DNA of 64,000 nucleotides from Roseomonas xinghualingensis (lineage in GTDB: Bacteria; Pseudomonadota; Alphaproteobacteria; Acetobacterales; Acetobacteraceae): positions 128,613-192,612 of the forward strand of contig NZ_JAOXLP010000006.1 in the NCBI RefSeq assembly GCF_025791835.1, in the 5' to 3' direction. A program made the position numbers and the translations under genes. Numbering within the stretch: the first letter of the stretch is position 1; each line of letters begins with the position of its first letter. The notes beneath the pieces are model-generated. The model worked only from the letters and a program-made list of their open reading frames with translations, had not been told where the DNA came from and did not search any database. Shown in pieces: positions 1 through 8,335 of the stretch.

Positions 1-1035
1 CTGCACCACGATCCTCCCGCCCCTCACGGTGTTGGCAGGCAGGGATTCGCGCTGGAAGGCCACCTCGATCCGGCTGGCAACGCGGGGAGCCAGGGTCTGG
101 GATGTGGGGGACCGCGCGATGTTCATCTGATCCACGCGCAGGGTGTGGCGCCCGATCGGCGGCGGCTCGGCCGGGGTCAGCGACCAGCGGCCGGAGGAAT
201 CGGCCTCCGTGTCCCCCAGATGGCGGTCATTGGCATAGACGCGCAGATGCGCGCCCGCCGGGGCGGTGCCGGCGAAGCGCATCGCGTTGCTGTCATCGTA
301 ATCCACCACGTCCAGCCCAAGTGGCGCCTGCGCCTCACCCGCAGGCGGCGCGGAAAGGGCGCGAGGGGCGGCCTCGGCGGTGGGCGGCAGAAGGAGGACC
401 AGCGGCGGGTCCGAGCGCGCCGGGCCAGGATTGGGGGCGGCTTCCCGGGACGGCCCGGCACCAGCCCCGGCGTGCTGTTCCCCGCGCGATGCAGCCGCCT
501 GCCCCGGCCTGGGGCCGGCCTGAGCCAGTGTCTGCGGCTCCGCCGGGCCGACCACCAGCACCGTGTCCTGGCCAGCGATCTCCTCGCCGCCCGGTGCGCG
601 GGCGCGGAGGGAGAGTTCCCGCGCCCCGGCGCCGAGCGGATCGGCGGGGAGGATGACCCATTCGCCGCGGGCGTCGGCCCGGGCGCGGCCGATTTCACGG
701 CCACCTTCATGGAGCGCCACCTCGGCGCCAGGGGCGGCACGGCCGGCCACCACCACGCTGCCGCGCGCGCTCATCCGAACCACGTCGAAGCGCGGCGGCT
801 CGGCCGCGCGGGTGGGGCTGGCGCCCGGCTGCGCGGAAGGGACGGCGGAAGCGGCGGCGGCTCCAGCCGGCATCGCAGCCTCGCGGCGGGGTTCCGCGGG
901 GTCGGCTGTCCGGGGCACGGAAAACGCGGAAGGCGTCTCCGCCAGATCCTGCGTCCCGTAGAAAGCTCCGGCCGCGACGGCGCAGGCCAGAGCCGCCACA
1001 CCGCCGACGACTCGCAGCCGCGATGCGTCTGTCAT
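1..1035 (-). CDS. LysM-type envelope protein, 3' end cut by window edge
   Basis: The frame is open from the ATG at 1035 to the left edge (345 codons seen, no stop). A hydrophobic segment at residues 9-27 looks like a signal anchor. A Pro/Ala-rich linker follows, with two beta-rich stretches that resemble Ig-like or carboxypeptidase-regulatory repeats (near RMSARGSVVVAGRAAPGAE and again near SNAMRFAGTAPAGAHLRVY). The last visible residues, RGGRIVVQ, are the usual lead-in to a C-terminal LysM peptidoglycan-binding module, which would lie outside the window. That LysM assignment rests on family knowledge. The protein probably sits in the inner membrane with its bulk in the periplasm. Confidence 0.7.
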   Translation of the reverse strand, partial: MTDASRLRVVGGVAALACAVAAGAFYGTQDLAETPSAFSVPRTADPAEPRREAAMPAGAAAASAVPSAQPGASPTRAAEPPRFDVVRMSARGSVVVAGRAAPGAEVALHEGGREIGRARADARGEWVILPADPLGAGARELSLRARAPGGEEIAGQDTVLVVGPAEPQTLAQAGPRPGQAAASRGEQHAGAGAGPSREAAPNPGPARSDPPLVLLLPPTAEAAPRALSAPPAGEAQAPLGLDVVDYDDSNAMRFAGTAPAGAHLRVYANDRHLGDTEADSSGRWSLTPAEPPPIGRHTLRVDQMNIARSPTSQTLAPRVASRIEVAFQRESLPANTVRGGRIVVQ

Positions 1036-1173
1036 AACCCCCTACCTACGTCCGCCGGGGCTTTGATCACAAGGGCGCGCGTTCCGTTACAAATGCGATT
1101 CCGGCAGGTTTCGGGCACCCCTGGGCCTGGAGGCCGGGACATCCCTATCCTGCTCACCGTGGCGGAGGGCGGT

Positions 1174-1851
1174 ATGGCCGAGACAACCCATCAGCGCGTG
1201 AAGGTAAAGGTCTGGGACGGGTGGATCCGGCTGGTCCACTGGGCCATCGCGGTGCTCCTCGGCGCCTCCTGGTGGACGGCAAGCACGGGGCGGATGGAAT
1301 GGCACATGCTTTCCGGCCAGGCGATCCTGGCGCTGCTGCTCTTCCGCATCGCCTGGGGCTTCCTGGGTTCGGAAACGGCCCGTTTCTCGCGCTTCCTGCG
1401 CTCTCCCCTGGCGGGGCTGCGGCATCTGCGCCACCTGCACCGGCGGGAACCCGACACCGAGATCGGCCACAACGCGGCGGGCGGCTGGATGGTGCTGGTC
1501 CTGCTGTGCGCGATGCTGGTGCAGGCGGTTTCCGGCCTGTTCACCGATGACGGCATCCTGGCGCGCGGCCCCCTGGCGCGTAGCGTGGAGCCAGCCACGG
1601 CCGATGCGGCGCGCAGCCTTCACCTGCTGACCTTCGACCTCGTCCTGGTCGTGGTCGCGCTGCATATCCTGGCGGTGCTGGCCTATGCGCTGCTGAAGCG
1701 GCAGGACCTGGTGCGGCCAATGGTCACCGGCTTCAAGCGCCTGCCCACCGCCATGGCGGGAATGGCGCCGCGCATGGGCAGCCCCTGGCTGGCCCTGGCG
1801 CTGCTCTGCCTTGCCGCAGGGGTGGTGGTGGCCATCGCCCGCCAGGGGTGA
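1174..1851 (+). CDS. Cytochrome b561-type membrane protein
   Basis: A 225-residue multi-helix membrane protein of the cytochrome b561 (Ni-hydrogenase b-type) family. Candidate heme ligands are seen in RLVHWAIAV, EWHMLSGQ, EIGHNAAGG and VALHILAVL, each in or beside a hydrophobic helix. Helices run from about residue 17 to the C-terminus, where one more hydrophobic segment ends the protein. The ATG at 1174 follows a GGAGGGCGG ribosome site; the longer open frame upstream is antisense shadow. It ends 23 bases before the end of a convergent cytochrome c' gene. b561/c' pairs of this kind usually pass electrons across the inner membrane to a periplasmic heme protein, but the partner is not proven here. 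Confidence 0.85.
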   Translation: MAETTHQRVKVKVWDGWIRLVHWAIAVLLGASWWTASTGRMEWHMLSGQAILALLLFRIAWGFLGSETARFSRFLRSPLAGLRHLRHLHRREPDTEIGHNAAGGWMVLVLLCAMLVQAVSGLFTDDGILARGPLARSVEPATADAARSLHLLTFDLVLVVVALHILAVLAYALLKRQDLVRPMVTGFKRLPTAMAGMAPRMGSPWLALALLCLAAGVVVAIARQG

Positions 1852-1874
1852 TGGCAGGCCACCGCCCCCGCTCC

Positions 1875-2315
1875 TCAACGGCTACGGTAGCTCCGGTGGC
1901 AGGCGCTGCAGGCGCCGCCCATGGCACGGACCGCCTGGCTGGTGGCCGCGGCATCGCCGCTGCCGGCCGAGACCCGCAGCGCCTCGGCTGCCGCGACGGC
2001 ATTGGTGGCCGCCCGCTCGAAGCCCGCCCGGTCGGACCACACGGCCGGCCGGGCGCGGGAGCCGTTGCCGTCCGAGCCGGATGGGAAGAGCGCGGGCAGG
2101 TTGCGGAAGAAGGCCACCATCTCGTCGCTGCGCGGCACGGTGTCCCGCGTATCGCCACCGGCATTCGCCACGGCGCCGATCGCCTCCAGATTCGTCTGCA
2201 TCCGGCGCAACCCTTCCTTGCGGGTGGGGACGGGATCCGGCTGCGCGAAGGCGGTGCCGGCAAGAAGGAGCGCCGCCAGGGCGCCTGCGGGCAGGAGGAA
2301 GCGGGGACGGGCCAT
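1875..2315 (-). CDS. Cytochrome c', periplasmic
   Basis: 146 residues with a clean Sec signal peptide (hydrophobic ALAALLLAGTAFA, cleavage near residue 24). The mature part is a short four-helix cytochrome c'. The heme site CSACH lies at the extreme C-terminus (GGACSACHRSYR), and an Arg/Met pair near the mature N-terminus (GLRRMQTNL) fits the distal side of the family. Family members bind NO or CO or take electrons from membrane b-type cytochromes. It is convergent with the b561 gene, so the two are neighbours but not one operon. Confidence 0.88.
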   Translation of the reverse strand: MARPRFLLPAGALAALLLAGTAFAQPDPVPTRKEGLRRMQTNLEAIGAVANAGGDTRDTVPRSDEMVAFFRNLPALFPSGSDGNGSRARPAVWSDRAGFERAATNAVAAAEALRVSAGSGDAAATSQAVRAMGGACSACHRSYRSR

Positions 2316-2446
2316 CAGGCGTCTTCCATGTTGCGTCCCGCCAGCTTAGCCGTGCCCCACGCCTACCCCATAATACTTCGCAAAAGACCAGGAACGCGCC
2401 CGAACAGAAGTTTCGAGGCAAATGTCGATTAGGGCCTGGGCCACCC

Positions 2447-2475
2447 TTGCCGGCTCCCTGGCGCGGCGCTATAGC
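2447..2475 (+). promoter_or_regulatory. Sigma-70-type promoter for tRNA-Pro
   Basis: TTGCCG at 2447-2452, a 17-base spacer and TATAGC at 2470-2475, about 25 bases before the tRNA. The -10 lies inside a perfect palindrome GGCGCTATAGCGCC at 2465-2478. The same TTGnnn-17-TATAGn layout precedes tRNA-Ser in this window. Inferred from sequence only. Confidence 0.55.
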
Positions 2476-2499
2476 GCCGGCCACCCGATGCCGTCATGA

Positions 2500-2576
2500 C
2501 GGAGCGTAGCTCAGCCTGGTAGAGCACTGTGTTCGGGACGCAGGGGCCGGAGGTTCGAATCCTCTCGCTCCGACCA
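2500..2576 (+). tRNA. tRNA-Pro, anticodon CGG
   Basis: The full cloverleaf can be folded by eye. Acceptor CGGAGCG pairs with CGCTCCG. The D arm is GCTC/GAGC. The anticodon stem CTGTG/CGCAG closes the loop TTCGGGA with anticodon CGG. The T arm is GGAGG/CCTCT around TTCGAAT. Discriminator A and an encoded CCA end the gene. It reads the proline codon CCG. Confidence 0.97.
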
Positions 2577-2590
2577 CTGACGGCTTCGAG

Positions 2591-2624
2591 AAGCCCCGCC
2601 CGGCCCAGGCCCGGCGGGGCTTTT
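2591..2624 (+). terminator. Intrinsic terminator after tRNA-Pro
   Basis: AAGCCCCGCC (2591-2600) pairs with GGCGGGGCTT (2613-2622) around a 12-base loop, followed by TTT. It lies 15 bases past the tRNA and ends its transcript before the porin promoter. Confidence 0.85.
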
Positions 2625-2721
2625 CCGCTTTTGATCTCCCTTCGCCACCTGCGGCCACCTCGTGGCGGGGCAGCAACAGTTCTCCAGCATCTTTGTTGGT
2701 GCCGGCCCGCCTCCCGGCCCC

Positions 2722-2736
2722 TGGCACAGGTCTCGC
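2722..2736 (+). promoter_or_regulatory. Sigma-54-type promoter before the porin gene
   Basis: TGGCACAGGTCTCGC has the invariant GG-N10-GC spacing and a full TGGCAC -24 box; the -12 box is CGC instead of TGC. The predicted transcript would start near 2748, about 32 bases before the porin ATG. It suggests RpoN control, for example nitrogen status through NtrC, which is inferred. Confidence 0.55.
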
Positions 2737-2779
2737 AAAGGTCCTTCCGGCGACGCAAACGCCTGGAGGGGAAGATTTC

Positions 2780-3532
2780 ATGAAGTCCAACATCGCCGCG
2801 GCCACATTCGCGCTGGGGTTGACGCTCGTGGCCGGTACGGCGGGTGCCTTCGAGATTGAAGAGGCCCAGCTGACGATCAGCATCACGCCGACTGTGTCGT
2901 CCGATTATCTGTTCCGCGGCATCAGTCAGACACGAAACCGCCCGGCCGTGCAGGGTACGATCGATATCCAGCACAGCAGCGGCTTCTATGTCGGCGCCTT
3001 TGCCTCCAACGTCGCCTTCCCCGGTACCAATGCCCGCCAGGAAGTGGACGCCCTGGCCGGCTGGCGCACCAGCGTCTCGGGCGTCAGCCTCGATCTTGGC
3101 GGCATCGCCTATACCTATCCCGGCTATTCCCACGGGCCGGGCCTCTACGACCTCCAGTATTACGAGCTTGCGGTGAAGGCCTCCTACGAGATCCCGTCCC
3201 TGCCGCTGCCCATGAAGGTACTCGGCGCCTTCAACTGGTCACCGAACTATCAGGCCGAGAGCGGCAACGGCTACTATGTCGAAGGCGGCGTGGAGTTCTC
3301 GCTTCCCCATGACCTGACCCTGGCCGGACGCCTCGGCTACCAGTGGATCCAGAACAACCCGCGCTGGGGCACTCCGGACTTCGCCAACTGGAACGTCACG
3401 CTGTCCTATAAATTCGCCGACTTCGTGCTGACCGCCGGCTATTTCGACACCAATATCAGCCGCAGCGAGTGCATCGGCGGCCAGAAGGTCTGCGAGGCAC
3501 GCGCCATGGTCTTCCTCAGCAGAACCTTCTGA
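2780..3532 (+). CDS. TorF-type outer-membrane porin
   Basis: 250 residues: a signal peptide (MKSNIAAATFALGLTLVAG...AGAFE) and then a beta-rich protein of alternating polar and aromatic residues ending in RTF, a terminal Phe typical of outer-membrane beta-barrels. The opening strand SSDYLFRGISQT and the features GFYVGAFASNV and NWNVTLSYKF match the TIGR02001/TorF putative porin family. The ATG at 2780 is chosen because it follows GGAGGGGAAG and opens the signal peptide; the open frame extends upstream to 2693 but without either. Two cysteines (ECIGGQKVC) near the end may form a disulfide. The substrate is unknown. Confidence 0.85.
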   Translation: MKSNIAAATFALGLTLVAGTAGAFEIEEAQLTISITPTVSSDYLFRGISQTRNRPAVQGTIDIQHSSGFYVGAFASNVAFPGTNARQEVDALAGWRTSVSGVSLDLGGIAYTYPGYSHGPGLYDLQYYELAVKASYEIPSLPLPMKVLGAFNWSPNYQAESGNGYYVEGGVEFSLPHDLTLAGRLGYQWIQNNPRWGTPDFANWNVTLSYKFADFVLTAGYFDTNISRSECIGGQKVCEARAMVFLSRTF

Positions 3533-3571
3533 ACGGGAGCAGGCGAAAATCCGTGGTGCGACGGCGCGGCG

Positions 3572-3766
3572 CTATTTCCGCGCCGCCCAGCGCATCAGGC
3601 GACCCACAGGCCAGACCCAGGCCACACCCGCCAGGGTGAAGTAGAGCACCTGCAGCAGCCAATGCTGCGGCAAGACAAAATCGGCCAGCGCAACGGCCAC
3701 ACCGATATAGAGCAGAAAGCCCAGGATTCCGGCGATGACCGCCAGGGGAACACGCGACATGGGCAT
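3572..3766 (-). CDS. DUF2842 small membrane protein
   Basis: 64 residues with two transmembrane helices ([20 protein letters not shown] and a second ending [14 protein letters not shown]). The pattern [25 protein letters not shown] is that of DUF2842, an alphaproteobacterial family of unknown function. The start is taken at 3766; an ATG two codons later (3760) is equally possible, and neither has a strong ribosome site. Its 3' end faces the porin gene. Confidence 0.75.
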   Translation of the reverse strand: MPMSRVPLAVIAGILGFLLYIGVAVALADFVLPQHWLLQVLYFTLAGVAWVWPVGRLMRWAARK

Positions 3767-3877
3767 GCTGGTGCCGGATTCCCGCGGCCGCGCCAAGCCC
3801 CGCCCGTCCGGGATGTTTACCTGCATCCCCTGCCCGGCCTAAGACGCACGCCCCCGAGACGGAGCCCCAGCCAGCCG

Positions 3878-4426
3878 ATGACCGACAGCCCCACCACCGC
3901 CTCTGGCATCGACCTGAAGCAGCACATCAGGGGCATTCCGGATTTCCCGAAGCCGGGAATCCTGTTCTACGACATCTCCACCCTGTTGCGGCATGGCCCG
4001 GCCTGGAAAGAGGCGATGCGCCGCCTGGCGGAGATGATCCGCCCGCACCGTCCCACCCTGCTGGCCGGGATCGAGAGCCGTGGCTTCCTGGTCGCCGCAC
4101 CGCTGGCGCTGGAACTGGGGCTGGGCTTCGTGATGCTGCGCAAGCGCGGCAAGCTGCCGGGCGCCATCATCGGCCTGAACTATGCGCTGGAATACGGCAC
4201 CGACCGGATCGAGATACAGGCCGATGCGGTGAAGCCGGGCGACCGCGTGGTGGTGCTGGACGATCTGCTGGCCACCGGCGGGACGCTTGCCGCCAGTATC
4301 GCCCTGCTGCGCCAGACAGGAGCCGAGATCCCCATGGCGGCCGCCCTGATCGAGCTGACCGCCCTCAAGGGCCGCGAACGGCTCGGCGACACCCACTTCG
4401 AAGCCCTCCTGGCCTACGAGGGGTGA
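3878..4426 (+). CDS. apt: Adenine phosphoribosyltransferase
   Basis: 182 residues, the normal length. It makes AMP from adenine and PRPP in purine salvage, in the cytoplasm. The PRPP-binding loop [13 protein letters not shown] is at residues 124-136, the N-terminal [18 protein letters not shown] block is diagnostic, and GIESRGFL carries the purine-site residues. The ATG at 3878 fits the family start; upstream codons are not conserved sequence. A Bug-like gene follows after a short gap. Confidence 0.95.
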   Translation: MTDSPTTASGIDLKQHIRGIPDFPKPGILFYDISTLLRHGPAWKEAMRRLAEMIRPHRPTLLAGIESRGFLVAAPLALELGLGFVMLRKRGKLPGAIIGLNYALEYGTDRIEIQADAVKPGDRVVVLDDLLATGGTLAASIALLRQTGAEIPMAAALIELTALKGRERLGDTHFEALLAYEG

Positions 4427-4517
4427 GGGAGGCGGGTTGCCACATTCCCGCCTCAGCCAGCCGTCAGCCTTCGCCGAAATGACCGCCTTCGCGCCAGGAT
4501 CGACGCGCCCTGCCCGG

Positions 4518-5468
4518 ATGCCGCCCGTGGGCCGGCGTACGGCAGGGCTGTCACTGCTCTCCCTGGCCCTCGCGGCGGCCCGCCCTGCCATGGCCCAGCC
4601 GGTGCAGCAGAGCACCGTCCTCGTCCCGGGCCCTGAGGAAGGAAGCAGCTCCGCCTGGACCACCCGCGCCGTGGCCGCATTGGCGCGGGGGCACTACCGC
4701 CCGGTGGCGCTGCAGCTCTCGCATCTTGGCGGGCCGGATGGCGTCACGGCGGCGAACCGCTTCGCGACGCTGGAGCCCGGTGACGGCGACCGCTTTCTCA
4801 CCCTGCCGGGCATGGCCTGCCAGGCATGGCTGACCGGCGCCACCCGCGCGCGCTTCGAGCCGCGTGCCTGGCTGCCGCTCCTGGTCAGCTGGAACAGCGC
4901 GGTGCTGGCAGGGCGTGGGCGCCTGCCCTCCCCTGGCGCGGCGCCGCTGCGCGTTGCCATCCCCTCCCCCGATGCTCCCGAAGCCGCGGCGCTGGCGCTG
5001 CTCGACCTGCTGGGCGTGCCGGCACAGGCAGTGACCGGCCCGGCGGAGGCCGCCTTCAGGGCCGGCGAGGCGGATGCGCTGATCATCGCGGGCCCTGCCC
5101 CGATTGACCGCGCCAAGGTGCTCGGTGCCACTCCCTGGTACCAGCTTTCCCCCACCCAGGACGACGCCACGGATCTTCCGCCCCTTCCCGTTCGTTCCCC
5201 TGCCGCACGCGGGGCACTGGCGGCGGTGGCGGCGCTGCAACTGCGCGCCGCTCTCGTGATGCCCTACCTCACGCCGGCGGATACGGTCGCCACATGGCGC
5301 CGCGCGGCTCTTCGCTGGCAGGAAGAGGAGCGCACCCAGCCCGGCGAAGGCCGCCCCATGGTGGGCGCGCAGGCGGCTGCGGCTTTCGCGCTTCTGGCGC
5401 CGCCGCCTGATGCGGTGCTGTCCTACCGGAGCTGGCTGGAGCGGCGCCTGGGCTGGCGCGCAGGCTGA
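4518..5468 (+). CDS. Bug/TctC-like periplasmic binding protein, tentative
   Basis: 316 residues from the ATG at 4518, which opens a clear signal peptide (basic GRR then hydrophobic LSLLSLALAAARPAMA). Earlier in-frame starts exist at 4437 (TTG, behind a GAGGGAGG site just after apt) and 4479 (ATG), so the true start could be upstream. The mature part resembles a diverged solute-binding protein of the tricarboxylate transporter type (GGPDGVTAANRFATLEPGDG, then two alpha/beta halves), but signature residues are weak. The neighbouring convergent gene is an AbrB-type membrane protein, a family often found near Bug proteins. Function is not assigned firmly. Confidence 0.5.
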   Translation: MPPVGRRTAGLSLLSLALAAARPAMAQPVQQSTVLVPGPEEGSSSAWTTRAVAALARGHYRPVALQLSHLGGPDGVTAANRFATLEPGDGDRFLTLPGMACQAWLTGATRARFEPRAWLPLLVSWNSAVLAGRGRLPSPGAAPLRVAIPSPDAPEAAALALLDLLGVPAQAVTGPAEAAFRAGEADALIIAGPAPIDRAKVLGATPWYQLSPTQDDATDLPPLPVRSPAARGALAAVAALQLRAALVMPYLTPADTVATWRRAALRWQEEERTQPGEGRPMVGAQAAAAFALLAPPPDAVLSYRSWLERRLGWRAG

Positions 5469-5480
5469 GCCCCGGCGCGA

Positions 5481-6548
5481 TCAGGCCGTGCCGCCGCCCG
5501 CAGGGGGCACGAAGCCCGTGGCGACCGCGAGACGCCAGACCGGGCCCACCAAGAGGCTGCAGATCAACACGCGGGTGAGGTGGAAGCCGAGCACCAACGG
5601 CACGGCGAGATCGAGCGCCTTTGCCGTGAGCGCCATTTCCGGCATGCCGCCGGGCGCCATGCCGAGCATCACCCCGAAGGCAGGCAGGCCGAAGATCCAG
5701 GCGATCGGCAAGGCAAGCAACACCAGCAGTACCGAGAGCGCCAGGGTGGTGACGGCTGAGATAAGGACGAGGTTCCGCGCCGAGAGCAGGAAGCGCCGCG
5801 TGATCCGCAGGCCGAAGGTGCTGCCCATGCCGACCTGCGCCGCATCCACCAGCCAGATCGGAACGCCGCTCGGCAGCACGTCGCAGGCGGAGAGCAGGAT
5901 GACCATCAGGCAAGGACCGAGCATCCAGGCATTGACCAGGCCAATCCGCTCCGTCGCCCATCCGACCAGCAGCCCGGCCGCATAGAGCAGGGCGAGCCAA
6001 ACCGGATCACCCGGCAGACGTGGCGCGGAAAAGGCCGCGTCCGGCACGCCCGGCGCCAGCAGCGCCATGGCTGGCGGGAAGAGAAGCACCACCACGCACA
6101 TGCGGATGGTCTGGGACAATACCACCGCAGGCACCCTGGCGCCGGCCTGTTGCGCGAGCACCGTCATCAGCACGATCCCGCCTGGCACGGTGCAGAAATA
6201 TCCGCTGCGCGCATCCGTGCCGGAGAGCCGGGCGAAAAGGCCTGCAATCGGCAATGCGGCCAGCATGGTGACCAGGCCCGCCAGGATCATCGCCGGCAGC
6301 GCCGCCGCCACCGCCCCCAGCACTGGCCCGGTGAAGCCCTGGCCCAATCCCAGGCCCAGCACGACAAGGGAAAGATTGCGGATGGCCGGCGGGTTCGGCA
6401 CGTCCGTGAACCAGGTAAGCCCGGAGACCGCGATCATCGAGCCGATCATCCAGGGCAGCGGGATGCCGAGCAGCACCGCCACCGCCCCTCCCACGGTCCC
6501 CACGAGCAGGGTGCGGAGATGGGTGAGGCTTTGGCGCGGCATGGTCAT
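5481..6548 (-). CDS. AbrB-family membrane protein
   Basis: 355 residues, about ten hydrophobic helices arranged as two similar halves. Each half has a GxPxPWMIGSM / GWATERIGLVNAWMLGP type motif, which is the AbrB membrane-duplication family (PF05145; some members are named ammonia-monooxygenase-like). GMAPGGMPEMALTAKAL near residue 300 is a hallmark segment. The molecular role is not established; transport of small organic compounds is often suggested. Convergent with the Bug-like gene, 12 bases between stops. Confidence 0.85.
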   Translation of the reverse strand: MTMPRQSLTHLRTLLVGTVGGAVAVLLGIPLPWMIGSMIAVSGLTWFTDVPNPPAIRNLSLVVLGLGLGQGFTGPVLGAVAAALPAMILAGLVTMLAALPIAGLFARLSGTDARSGYFCTVPGGIVLMTVLAQQAGARVPAVVLSQTIRMCVVVLLFPPAMALLAPGVPDAAFSAPRLPGDPVWLALLYAAGLLVGWATERIGLVNAWMLGPCLMVILLSACDVLPSGVPIWLVDAAQVGMGSTFGLRITRRFLLSARNLVLISAVTTLALSVLLVLLALPIAWIFGLPAFGVMLGMAPGGMPEMALTAKALDLAVPLVLGFHLTRVLICSLLVGPVWRLAVATGFVPPAGGGTA

Positions 6549-6600
6549 GGGGCGGCGCGAAGATCGCTCGCTCCGCCTGGCGGGTCAAACCTGCCCGCCC

Positions 6601-7389
6601 TCAGGCAAATAGGGAGAGGAGGGCGGAACCGCTGCTGCCCATGCCGCTGCCGGCGGAGGCCATGACATAACGCTCCGCCAGCTTCGCCGCCTGGCGCGGG
6701 TCGGTGAGCTTGGAAAGATCGATGCGGGAGGTGACGGCGCGGGCCTGGGTTTCCACCTCCTGAACGGCGATGGCATCCGGCAGGCCAAGCGCGCCGGTCA
6801 CGACCCGGCGGAGCACGGCATCGCCCAGCACCTCATAGACGCTTAGCGCCTTGCCGCCCGCCATACGCTGCTGGAAGTAGAGGGCATCGGCAATGCCACT
6901 CGCCTCATTGTCCTTCGAGACGCGCCATTGATAAGCGGTGTAGCCATCGGCAAGCTTCTTCTGAACCGCCGGGTCGCGCAGCGCGTCCATGCCGCGCGTG
7001 GCGAGGCTGAGCGTGGCCGCGGCCGATTTCCAGCGGGCATCGGGGAGTTTCGCGGCCACGGATTTCGGATCGGCCGGGTCCGACATCAGCGCCCGCACCG
7101 CAAGCCCTGGCATGCCCACCGCGTCCGGCAAACCGAGTGCCGGCAGCAGCACAGCGGAAACGCGCGGATCGCGCAGCGCGGTCTCGACATCCTTCGCGCG
7201 GGAGATTCCTTCGGTGAAGCGGGCAAGCGCCGACTTCACCGAGGCCTCCTTCGCGGTCTGGGCGACACCCTTCTCCTCGGCGCCGGCGGCGGAGGCCCTG
7301 CGCAGCGCCAGCACCGCCGCCGCCGCGTCTGCCACGCCAGTGCCACCGACGCCGCCACCCAGGATGGAAAGGGCGACCGATCCGGACAT
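6601..7389 (-). CDS. DUF1217 flagellar-cluster protein
   Basis: 262 residues, alpha-helical, with DALYFQQRM and VLRRVVTGALGLPDAIAVQEV blocks typical of DUF1217, a family tied to alphaproteobacterial flagellar loci and thought to be exported. It is the last gene of the leftward flbT-flaF-DUF1217 run and starts (MSGSVAL, 7389) two bases before the flaF stop, so it is translated from the same message. Two related helical halves can be seen. Exact function is unknown. Confidence 0.8.
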   Translation of the reverse strand: MSGSVALSILGGGVGGTGVADAAAAVLALRRASAAGAEEKGVAQTAKEASVKSALARFTEGISRAKDVETALRDPRVSAVLLPALGLPDAVGMPGLAVRALMSDPADPKSVAAKLPDARWKSAAATLSLATRGMDALRDPAVQKKLADGYTAYQWRVSKDNEASGIADALYFQQRMAGGKALSVYEVLGDAVLRRVVTGALGLPDAIAVQEVETQARAVTSRIDLSKLTDPRQAAKLAERYVMASAGSGMGSSGSALLSLFA

Positions 7390-7390
7390 G

Positions 7391-7759
7391 TCAGACCTGG
7401 CCGCTGAGGCCGGCCGCCATGTTCTCATTCACCTCGATGAGGAAGGCGAGGTCCGGCTCATCCTTCTCCATCTCCCGCAGCACGGCACGCCCCACCGAGA
7501 TGATGGAGGCACGCAACGGCACCGGCAGAGCGTTCGTCGGGTCGATCAGCAGGCCCTCCACCGCGATCCAGAGACGGCGGTTATCGGCCAGGGCGCGTAC
7601 GGCGCGCAGCCCGGCCTCGGCCCCCTCCCCTTGCGCGCCACGCAGCGCGCCCGTGACGCGCCGGAACACATCCGCCTCCTGCTCGCGCGGTGGAAGCGCC
7701 GCGCGCGAGGCCCGGTAGGCCATGATCGGGCTGGGGACGGGGCTGGGATGCGGCATCAT
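7391..7759 (-). CDS. flaF: Flagellar biosynthesis regulator FlaF
   Basis: 122 residues. FlaF is the partner of FlbT and in Caulobacter is needed for flagellin secretion and translation. Matching features are YRASRAALPPREQEADVFRRVTGAL at the start and DNRRLWIAVEGLLIDPTNALP in the middle. Translation probably begins at the double ATG at 7759/7756, which overlaps the flbT stop and follows the GGAGGAG inside flbT, so the two are coupled. Confidence 0.9.
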   Translation of the reverse strand: MMPHPSPVPSPIMAYRASRAALPPREQEADVFRRVTGALRGAQGEGAEAGLRAVRALADNRRLWIAVEGLLIDPTNALPVPLRASIISVGRAVLREMEKDEPDLAFLIEVNENMAAGLSGQV

Positions 7760-8238
7760 GCGGTCATCTCCTCCGGCACAGGGCGGGTATTGGGGGGCGG
7801 GGCGATGCCGAGCACCGCCTCCTCGTGCCGCATCACGCGGCGGGCGAGCTTGAGCGCGGTGTAGCAATCATCCTCTTCGGCCGCGGTCAGCGCGCGATCG
7901 AGCATTGCCGTGGCCAGCGCAGAGGTGGTGACGGCCTGGAACTCCCCGATGAGTTGCCTCGCGGCTTCCAGCCCACGTTCGCGCTCATCCTCATTGCCGA
8001 TATAGGCTGTCTGAAGCGCGAAATAGATGCGGCGGGCGGGGGTGTCCGCGGCCTCCGGCGGCAGGATCTGCTTGCCGAAGAGAAAGCGGGCCTTGGCCGT
8101 CAGCTCGATGCGCGTGCGGTTGCGGAAGCGGATGGGCGCGCCATTCACGACCATCAGGTCGCCCTGGCGCATCTCGAGAACCAGCGTGGACACGATCTTC
8201 GCGTTCCTTCGTGGCAGGCGGCCGGCGGAGCGGGACAT
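7756..8238 (-). CDS. flbT: Flagellin translation repressor FlbT
   Basis: 160 residues. FlbT binds flagellin mRNA leaders and limits flagellin synthesis until the hook is finished in Caulobacter. The family core LEMRQGDLMVVNGAPIRFRNRTRIELTAKARFLFGKQILPP is present, then TPARRIYFALQTAYIGN. It has about 16 residues more than usual at the N-terminus if the ATG at 8238 is used; a GTG at 8193 would give the usual length. Overlaps flaF by four bases. Confidence 0.9.
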   Translation of the reverse strand: MSRSAGRLPRRNAKIVSTLVLEMRQGDLMVVNGAPIRFRNRTRIELTAKARFLFGKQILPPEAADTPARRIYFALQTAYIGNEDERERGLEAARQLIGEFQAVTTSALATAMLDRALTAAEEDDCYTALKLARRVMRHEEAVLGIAPPPNTRPVPEEMTA

Positions 8239-8335
8239 GCGCCACGGCCGGGCCGCCGCCGGGCGGCCTTCGCCACCCGGCGCGATGAGGGGAGAACGGA
8301 ACCGGCGCCCCGGATCTTTCGCGGCGCCGCACCGT

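Noticed and set aside
6579..6599. Hairpin GGCGGG/CCCGCC between the AbrB-type and DUF1217 genes
   Set aside because: Short stem, nine-base loop and no T run on either strand, so not called a terminator.
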